This document shows positions 55,645 to 64,000 of a stretch of 64,000 bases of DNA, piece after piece (the first letter of the stretch is position 1; every line of letters begins with the position of its first letter). The stretch lies in contig NC_090989.1 in the NCBI RefSeq assembly GCF_041146395.1, positions 251,772,843-251,836,842 on the forward strand. Direction: 5' to 3'. The notes beneath the pieces were generated by a model, which worked only from the letters and a program-made list of their open reading frames with translations, had not been told where the DNA came from and ran no database searches. This DNA comes from Eulemur rufifrons (Eukaryota > Chordata > Mammalia > Primates > Lemuridae). The translations under genes were made by a program, and so were the position numbers.

Positions 55645-56995
55645 TATTATTCCAAGTAAGAGTTATTAAATTAACTATCAAGTACACATACCGCAGTGGG
55701 AGAATTCACTACTGTCAATATTCAAACCCATGAACAGCCTCCTGAGAAGAGGTAAGGAAGTTTTACAAAGTGTAAACTGCCTTTGCTTCCCCAACTATAT
55801 CCCCTCTTTATTCTCTTCCTCCTAACACTGAGGCCCTTAAGTTGGTTGAACTAGCTGGCCATAGGGATGCTTTCAGAGCATTTCAGCTGAGATTTGGATA
55901 GCCAGCCCTCTCTGCTATGAATTTGCATTTCATACTAAATTTGTCTGTAACATTACAAATTTCACACTCCTACATTTATTTCTGTTAAAACATCATAACC
56001 ATAAAAAACGACACTTTGGTCTTCTCTTTTACAAGGGAAATGAGCATTTCCATGTAAAATAGAGAAGAAAAATTGTTGGTCATCTACCTAAAATGTCTGG
56101 GGTGTGATCCAAGCCTGAAGATTAAGTTCTCAGAGTCTGGGAGGAGCCATTTGTTTCTGCAGGTTTCTCAGTGTACTCAAGTGCTGCTGTAGACTTATTA
56201 TCATACTTGGGTCTCTTCGTGTCCAGGGATGACCTGGTTGACTTTTCTTTTTGGTAAAACAGTAGGAACCTGAGATCAGACACACCATTTGGGAGTTTTC
56301 TCCTGAAATGACTCCCCATCTCTTGTTCCTTACCCTGACAGGATTTCCGACACAAGGGCAGAGTGCAGAAGCCTCCTCGCTGAAGGGGCCACCCGGAGTC
56401 CTGTGGGCCTCGTGTGGGAAACAAAGAGAGCTGAGGGCCTTGCGGCTAGTGCCCACCTCCAGAGCAGAACCGAGGGGTATGTCGGGAAGGGACTAGAGGG
56501 GAGCAAAAGAGCCCCCAGTGCATTTTCATAAAGATCAGGGACATTTACTCCTGGTATTTATGAAGATTTCTAGTAATTATGTGACTGTTATTCTTATTTT
56601 ATAGAATCTTACCATCAGGGAACTGATGTTTTAAGCAGGACAAAGAAATCAACAAAATTCTCAGACAGGGTCAGGGACATGGAGAACTGGCCCAGATTAC
56701 GTTTTTTAACATCTTTTTCTATATCAGAACTCTAATTCTAACCTTCAAAACCTAAAAACGGTTCATAAACTTGTTTCAGTGTCTGAAGGGCGAGGAATAA
56801 ATTGGGGAAATGCATCCCGATTTGAGACATCTCTAGGCAGGAACTTAGACTGGGAAGACATTGTGGGCAGCTGGAAAAGAGGGCAAGAGGCCAAACCCTC
56901 AGCCTGTGGAATTCAAGATTAACTTGTTTCATGGTCATCTTAGAAAGGACTCAGGCTTCCATCTCAACCCATAAGCCAATACCCTAAAAGAAAGA
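55645..56995. other. Unassigned intergenic sequence
   Basis: Overlapping short frames around 56120-56500 match nothing known. Confidence 0.4.
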
Positions 56996-57007
56996 AAAGT
57001 GTAAGTC

Positions 57008-57222
57008 CTTTTTTTTTTTTTTGAGACAGAATCCACTGTGTCACCTGGGTCTAGTGCAGTGGCATCATCGTAGCTCACTGCAACCTCAAAGTCCTGGGCT
57101 CAAGTGATCCTCCTCCTGCCTTAGTCTTCCGAGTAGCTGGGACTACAGGTGTGTGCCATGATGCCTGGCTAATTTTTCTATTTTGGGTAGAGATGAGATC
57201 TCATTCTGGTCTCAAACTCATG
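57008..57222 (-). mobile_element. AluJ-type Alu, antisense, truncated
   Basis: A T-run, then diverged Alu text ending 'ggtctcaaactcat'. The target duplication AAGTGTAAGTC lies at 56997-57007 and 57223-57233. Confidence 0.88.
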
Positions 57223-57233
57223 AAGTGTAAGTC

Positions 57234-57975
57234 TTTATGCTGTGGGGTAGGGGCAGCTATTTACCCAGAAATCCCTTGAGTGTGAACCTGGGGCTCCTCT
57301 TTACCTCCAGAACCTTCTCTCTGGTCTCTGGCATGTCTCTGGGATTTCATCCTGTGCCAGTCTACTCACCTGTCTGCTCTTTGTCAGCATGGCCAGTATT
57401 CCCCTTCCTTATCTTATCCCTTCAAAGCAGACCCAGGGCTAGGGGAGGTCAGAATGCCTCAGTGGGATGGTCACTGCCGCCATCCCGCTGAGCTGTCTGC
57501 AACCCCAAGCCATGCCCCAGTGTCAGGAAACTGAGACCATTTTTCCCCTGCTGGAGCAGCACGGACATTGTAAGACCTTCGAGGATGGAAAAGGGGGCTG
57601 TGTATGATGCCTTTGATGTCTTCCAGCCCTGAGGTTTTGGAGGGGGCAAATAGGCAGACACCCAGTAGCTGTATTTCTCTAGGATCCAGGTGTGTGGAAT
57701 TCCAGGGAAAGGGTTATCATGATTACCTTTTACTTAATTTTACCCATAGTTTCAGTAGCATAAGCTAACCACTGTTGAATTTTATGTGGACTAGTTGGCT
57801 GGCACAAAATAGATACTCAATAAATCTGTGCTGAATAAACTATGTACAAATATATGCTAAAGAGATTTAAGATGAATAATATTCATAATGAAATTATGGA
57901 CAATCTTTTTCTGTTTTTCAAAATTTCAGTATGATGGTGGTATTATATTATTTGTAAAATAATCAATATTTTTTC
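57234..57975. other. Unassigned sequence with an L2/MIR-like scrap
   Basis: 57785-57835 ('aaatagatactcaataaatc') is a LINE2- or MIR-type end. The rest is unassigned. Confidence 0.4.
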
Positions 57976-57979
57976 AAAT

Positions 57980-58570
57980 AGTTTATAAATTCAAAAGTAT
58001 GATTGTGTCTTAGAATTATCATATGATCCAGCAATTCCACTTCTGGGTATATATCCCCCCAAATTGAAAACAAGGTCTTGAAGAGATATTTGCACACACA
58101 GGTTCAGAGAAGCAAAGCTAAAACATGGAAGCAATTTTAGTGTCCATCGAGGGGTGAATGGATGAGCAAAATATGGTATATCCATGTAATAAAATATTAT
58201 TCAGCCTTTAAAAGGATGGAAATTCTGCAATATGCTATAACATGGATGAACTTTGAGGACATTATGAGAAATGAAATAAGCCTGTCGTTATTGTATGTAT
58301 GACAAATACTTATATGAGGTATTTAGAGTAGTCAAAATCATAAAGACAGAAAATAGAATGGTGTTTGCCAGGGGCTGGGGGTAAGAAGGAATGAGGAGTT
58401 ACTGCTTACTCGGTATTACAAGATAAAAGGGGTTCTGGAGATGGATGGTGGTGATAGTTACACAACAATGTCAATGTACTTAATGCCACTGAGCTGTGCA
58501 CTTAAAAATGGATAAGATGGCAAATTTTATGTTATGTGTATATTACCACGATTTTTTTTAACAAAAGCTT
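57980..58570 (+). mobile_element. L1MB/L1MC-type 3' end, sense
   Basis: 'ccagcaattccacttctggg', 'gtgtccatcgaggggtgaat', 'tgtttgccaggggctggggg' and 'cttaaaaatggataagatgg' are classic L1 3' end text. Confidence 0.85.
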
Positions 58571-58951
58571 GAGGAAAATGAAGTTTAGAGAGGTTAGTAT
58601 TGTTATTCGGTACTTACATATGATATCCTTTTTAGTTTAGCAAAGCACTGAACCATCTTCATGAGTTTTTCTTAGTAGTAAAATTATAGGGTAAGACAAT
58701 GTTCAAGTTCTCATTATTTGTATTCTCAAAGCACACAATGAGTGAGTGAAAGAGCTGCAATGAGGATATTGTATCCTCAATCCTAGCATGTGGCCACAGC
58801 AGCTCAGATTCCTCCCAGAAGATGAATACAAACATATGTAGTAGTGTTGCCCATGTCACAAGGCTGTGGTGGGGAGAGTTAATAAATGATTACAAAATGC
58901 TTTGTAAATAGAGTGCTGTAGAAATGCAAAACATCTACAACAACAGTAATT

Positions 58952-59302
<351 letters not shown>

Positions 59303-59317
59303 CAACAGTAATTAGTT

Positions 59318-59745
59318 CTAATTGCTATCTCTATTCTGTATGCAGCTGTCTCTCAAAATTCACTTTGGGAGTTTAATCTCCCCATCTCAAGAAATAAGGT
59401 AACCTCCCTCAGAGACCCTGCTGAGAAGCTGCCCCTGATTCTCCCCAGCTGCTGAACACTCCACTTGTGCACCCCCTCAGCCCACCCTTCCTACTCTCAG
59501 ATGATCAGCAAAGGCTGAATGCTGACATTAATAGGGAAAAAAAGGTCTGTCTGAGCCTCAAGCCTTTGAAAATCCCTGCCTTTCAAACAAAATTGGGCAC
59601 CAGGGCCTGGAGACATACAGAGACCCTTTGAAATAGAACTCCCTGTCCTCCCCTACACAGGAGAGGAACTTTTCCTCCCTCTGAGCGGTAGTAATGCCTG
59701 GTAACTTGGTGAAGTATCAGCTTTATGAATCATTGTTTTCTTTTC
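59318..59745. other. Unassigned intergenic sequence
   Basis: No recognised gene or repeat. Confidence 0.4.
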
Positions 59746-59761
59746 AGGGGTACTAGGTTTA

Positions 59762-60109
<348 letters not shown>

Positions 60110-60124
60110 GGGTACTAGGTTTAA

Positions 60125-60795
60125 AAAAAAAAAAAAAAAAGCTGAGATACCAAAGACACATGGCGATTGTATTCACTGATACCAAAAAAGCCAACATCAA
60201 AGCACCTAACAAACTTCCCTTATCACTAGCTTCAGTTAGTATAGTTCAGCAGTGTGCTCCCATCATATGAACACTGGGGCTAATGCTGCATCCCTTTAGC
60301 ACAAGAAGAATGGGAGAAGCTACAGGGGCCTACCTTGGCTGGGTTTTGACTTTTAAGGCAGAGAATCCTGAAGTTGGAATGTGCCAGGCCCAGGAGTTTG
60401 GTCTTCACACTGGAGAATCTCACCGGACAGTATGGTAATGGAAAGATTGCAGGAAAATGATGACTCTGTTACTGCATGTTGGGTTTGTTGTCTGTGAAGT
60501 AAATAAAATTAAATGAAACTGTCAAACTAAATAACAGAGAGCCTCTCTAAAAGAAAATAGCCATTCGAGAATACAGCATTACAATGGGAATATATGTGCC
60601 AGAATAAACTATGTGTACATTCAGAGAGGTAAAGAAAGATACTTTTAAAGGAAAAATGAGGAAGATTACATAATTTTAAAGGAAAAATGAGGAAGATTAC
60701 ATAATTGTTTTGAGATAATTATCCTTGACTGCAAAGATCAAAAACAAGGGTGACACTAGTCAATAAAGGATGGACAGTTACTGGGCTGATGTCCT
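60125..60795. other. Unassigned sequence with a 31-bp tandem duplication
   Basis: No gene recognised. The duplication is at 60643-60704. Confidence 0.4.
60643..60704. repeat. 31-bp tandem duplication
   Basis: TTTTAAAGGAAAAATGAGGA plus 11 more bases, repeated exactly at 60674. The absence of mismatches suggests a recent event. Confidence 0.95.
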
Positions 60796-61300
60796 TGTTA
60801 CCAAAAGTTTGGTACTTCTCCCCAAGGCTGAATCAGTGAGAACAAAGAGTGAGGACAAGTGGTTTGAAGAAAAGGAAAGAGTTTATTAATTTTCCAGAAA
60901 ATGAAAAGGGTGGTAGACCAGTGTCTCAAAAGACTGCCATACTGCCTTTAAGTAGAAAAACAGGCCTTTTTAAAAGGAGGATTCTTGGCAGTTGTGCTTG
61001 AGTCTACGTGACTGGTATCACATGTAGTGGCTCCTGGCTATTGTTGTTTAACTATAATTGGTGGTTTCAGTCATCTTTATCTCCTGTGACCTGTGATGAT
61101 GGTCTTGTGACCCTTGGACAATTCTGTTGAGCCATCCCTTGTGGTTTAAGATACTAGAAAACCAAGAGCAAAGAACATTTTTCTACCCCTTTGATTACTG
61201 GCCTTGGGAAGGAATGCAGGTTTTAATTCCCCAAAAGAGTGGAGGGTTGTAAAGAGTAAAACATTTTGTTGCCCTTTTTCAGAACGTCACCTCTGTTATA
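60796..61300 (-). mobile_element. Solo ERV LTR, antisense (family A)
   Basis: On the minus strand it ends '..aaacttttggTAACA' and begins near TATAACAGAGG (61300). Its 3' part (AATAAACTCTTTCC, TTCAAACCACTTGTCCTCA) is clearly homologous to the LTR at 63424-63887. The flanks TCCT/TCTT could be a 4-bp duplication with one change. Confidence 0.65.
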
Positions 61301-62127
61301 TCTTCACAGAAATATTTTTGTGAGTTTGTGATGGCCTTTGCACAAGGTTGCGGTTTTTGCAGTCTTTTGTGATAGTTTTGTTATCAAGCATTTATGCATA
61401 AGAACTCTCTTCGTAGCCTTCCCTGGCTCTATTTGTCAGGGTTTTGTTTTTGTTTTTTAATTGATTCTGACAACTTTTATAAAACAATACATGTAAAGTA
61501 TTTAGCGATGTAAGGTACATAGTAAGAGCTAAATCAATGCAGCAATCATGACAATCAACATGTATTTATTGATTTGTATCAGATGTTGCTCTGGGTGTTG
61601 GGGACACAGCAATGAACAAAACAAAATCTATTCCCTCAGATCTTGTATTTTAGTGGGGGAAGACAGGCAATAACCAAGTAAACATAGTGCTATATATGTC
61701 AGACTCTGAAAAAAAGTGAAATAGTGTAAGAGAAGACAAAATGAAGAGATTGATATTTTAGGAATGGTCAGAGAAGGTCTTTTTGAGGAGGTGATATTTG
61801 ACCAGAGACCTAGATAAAGTGAGGGAGAGAGCAATGCCACTACCTTGGGCAAAAGAAGAATAGAGGCTACGGCAATTGCAAAGGCCCTGAGTTAGGGGCA
61901 GGTATAGCAAGGAGGCCAGTGTGATGGGACCAATGATGTCATTTAGGAAGGAGAAAGTTGTAGGAGATGATTTTGGAGTTCCTCAGGGGCCAGATAATGT
62001 AGGGATTTGTAAGCCAAAATTAAATTTTGGATTGACTTTGAATTTTATTCTAAGTGTGATATAAAACCACTAGATGGTTGAGCAGGGGTGTAACATGATC
62101 ATATTTATGTTTTGAAAGGACCACTCT

Positions 62128-62417
62128 TGGTCAGGTGCAGTGGCCATGTCTGTAAACCCAGCAATCTGGGAGGCCGAGGAGGGAAATTTGCTTGAGGTCA
62201 GAAGTTTGAGACCAGCCTGATCAAGAGCGAAACCCCATCTCTATTAAAACTAGAAAAATTGGCCTGGTGTCGTGGTGCACTCCTGTAAGTCTCAGCTGCT
62301 CGGGAGGCTGAGGTGGGAAGATTGCTTTAGCCCAGGAGTTTGAGGTTTCAGTGAGCTATGATGATGTCACTGTATTCTACCCGGGACATCAGGAAAAAAA
62401 AACGAAAAAGACAAAAA
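62128..62417 (+). mobile_element. Old diverged Alu, sense
   Basis: 'ggtcaggtgcagtggccatg ... ccaggagtttgaggtttcag'. The target duplication GAAAGGACCACTCT lies at 62114-62127 and 62418-62431. Confidence 0.92.
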
Positions 62418-62741
62418 GAAAGGACCACTCTGAATGCTCCTTGAGAACCGACTCTAGGAGTAAGAGTGAAAGCAGAACAATCAGTTACTGCAGAGATCCA
62501 TGACAGCAGTTGCAGATGGCTTGGACTAAGACGTTTGCAGGAGAATTGGCAAGAAGTGATGAGCAGACAGAATTTGCTGATGGATTAGAAGTGGTGTGTG
62601 AGAGAAAAGAGGAGCCAACGATGGCACTAAGGATTCTGGCCTGAGTAGCCGGGTGAGAGGAGATGACCTTAACTGAGATGGAGAACACTGAGGAGGAGCA
62701 GAAGCATTCCATTTTAGAGATATTAAATTTGAGATATCTAG

Positions 62742-63077
62742 GCCGGGCGCGGTGGCTCACGCCTGTAATCCTAGCACTCTGGGAGGCCGAGGCGGGTGGA
62801 TCGCTCAAGGTCAGGAGTTCGAGACCAGCCTGTGCGAGACCCCGTCTCTACTAAAAATAGAAAGACATTATATGGACAACTAAAAATCTATATAGAAAAA
62901 ATTAGCCGGGCATGGTGGCGCATGCCTGTAGTCCCAGCTACTCGGGAGGCTGAGGCAGTAGGACCGCTTAAGCCGAGGAGTCTGAGGTTGCTGTGAGCTA
63001 AGCTGACGCCACGGCACTCACTCTAGCCTGGGCAACAAAGTGAGACTCTGTCTCAACAAAAAAAAAAAAAAAAAAAA
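62742..63077 (+). mobile_element. Lemur-type Alu, full length
   Basis: From 'gccgggcgcggtggctcacg' to the A-tail. The target duplication AAATTTGAGATATCTAG lies at 62725-62741 and 63078-63094. Confidence 0.95.
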
Positions 63078-63423
63078 AAATTTGAGATATCTAGTTGACA
63101 TCCAAGTGGAAATATTAAGTAGCTGCATACATTAGTATTGAATTCACACAAGAGGCTGGGTGTGAAGATCCAAGTCATCAGCCCATGGATGGTATTTAAA
63201 GTCATGGGAGTAGATGAGATAAGGTAGTGTAACGAGGACTGAGGCCCCAGCCCTGGGGCACGCCAACATTTAGGGGGCTAAAAGATGAGAAAGAGCAGTT
63301 GACAGAGAAAACTAGGAGAAGGTGGTGTCTCAGAAGCCTTGTTAAGAATATTGTTGAGAGTGTGACAGAGTAGTCGCCCCTCTTCCCACAGATATGGAAA
63401 GGTAAAATTGACAGTGGGGAATA

Positions 63424-63887
63424 TGTAACAGAGGGAATGGCCTAAAACAATGGCAAAAATATTTTCTGTCTCTTTAAAACCTCCCTCACTCCTTTTGGAG
63501 AACTAAAACCTGCTTCCCTGCTTCAGGCCAGTAGTTGGGAGGGGCAAGGGAATGTCCTTTGGACATTGGAGCTGTCCTTGGACAGCTCAGCAGAACTGTC
63601 CAACTGTCCTGCTGGAGGCCCCTGTATGGGCAGGCCAAGGTTTTGACAGAGGTCACAAGATTGTCTTCCCTGGACATGGGATGGACCAGCAAAACCCTGA
63701 AGCTGGAAACCCTCCCTTTAAAAGCTCTGTATTTCTGCTTATGATTAGGATGATGATATTTTAGACAGGAGTCTCCATCCTCCTCATTTGCTGGCAAATT
63801 AATAAATCTCTCTTTCTTTCTCCTCAAACCACTTGTCTTCATTCTTTTGAGGTGGCCTCAGGGACAAGTGCCAAGCTTTCAGTAACA
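63424..63887 (+). mobile_element. ERV LTR, sense (family A)
   Basis: It begins TGTAACAGAGG and ends TTTCAGTAACA. AATAAA lies at about 63801 (ttaataaatctctc), followed by TCAAACCACTTGTCTTCATT, shared with the LTR at 60796-61300. No matching short duplication was seen, so internal sequence or decay at one side is possible. Confidence 0.68.
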
Positions 63888-64000
63888 AGAGCATGACGGT
63901 GGCCATAGAAGTCGGAAGCCACTAGGAAGTGCAACAACTCACCTGCTATAAAAAAAACAATAAAATAAAATTGAAATAAATTTTAAAAAATTATTTTAAA
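63888..64000. other. Unassigned right edge
   Basis: Ends in an A/T-rich low-complexity tract. Confidence 0.4.

Larger units (their letters stand above)
61490..63330 (-). mobile_element. Long L2 LINE remnant, antisense, split by two Alus
   Basis: 'caacatgtatttattgattt ... gggtgttggggacacagcaa ... caaaggccctgagttagggg ... gaggccagtgtgatgggac' continues at 62432 ('aatgctccttgagaaccgac ... atggcttggactaagacg ... tggcctgagtagccgggtga') and at 63095 ('acatccaagtggaaatatta ... ccctggggcacgccaacatt'). This is the reverse complement of L2 from its 3' end into the reverse-transcriptase region. Alus are inserted at 62128 and 62742. Confidence 0.75.

Overview
This 64 kb window is nuclear DNA from a primate, most likely a strepsirrhine and probably a Malagasy lemur. 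The younger Alu elements carry a 'CTAGCACTCTGGGAGGC' left arm and an extended, AT-rich middle linker between the two arms (around GAAATTATATGGACAACTAAA). I associate this form with lemurs rather than monkeys or apes. There are no bacterial or plasmid features, no CRISPR array, no rRNA and no recognisable tRNA gene.

Only one convincing protein-coding gene is present. It is a complete four-exon SPATA31-family gene on the minus strand, 17564 down to 11309. It is best matched to SPATA31F1 (FAM205A), a testis-type gene that lies on chromosome 9p13.3 in human. I assembled it by reading the three short 5' exons from the sequence. All junctions are GT-AG, phases agree, and the product is 1359 residues, close to the roughly 1335 of the human protein. 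The large last exon holds a repeated 'LE-H-x(n)-WGLP' helix-like motif.

Everything else is intergenic DNA dominated by retroelements. 1-4065 is an old antisense L1 split by a 1.16 kb GC-rich insert. That insert has a 19-bp target-site duplication and an A-rich tail on the minus strand. It contains promoter DNA, coding exon 1 and the start of intron 1 of TMEM38A (TRIC-A), so it is a retroposed unspliced gene start. 4.1-11.3 kb is mostly unique sequence with a MER5-like element and L2 pieces. 17.6-28 kb holds L1 3' and 5' pieces, a Tigger DNA transposon remnant, an MLT1 LTR and Alus. 28.0-29.1 kb is a probable retrocopy of an unidentified mRNA 3' end. 29.1-29.5 kb is a MaLR LTR with a heptamer expansion. 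31.9-38.5 kb is two large L1 remnants in opposite orientation, followed by an LTR (38.5-38.9 kb). 40.0 kb has a strong CTCF-like motif. 41-64 kb is a mixture of L1, L2, MIR, Alu, Tigger and ERV LTR remnants. These include two related LTRs in opposite orientation (60.8-61.3 and 63.4-63.9 kb) and two sites where retroelements appear to have landed twice in the same target.

I did not find a new multi-gene system. The most notable items are the retroposed TMEM38A promoter/exon fragment, the intact SPATA31F1 gene with its internal repeats, the repeated use of single insertion sites, and a few open stretches I could not identify. Repeat family names were assigned from memory of consensus sequences, without a database search.
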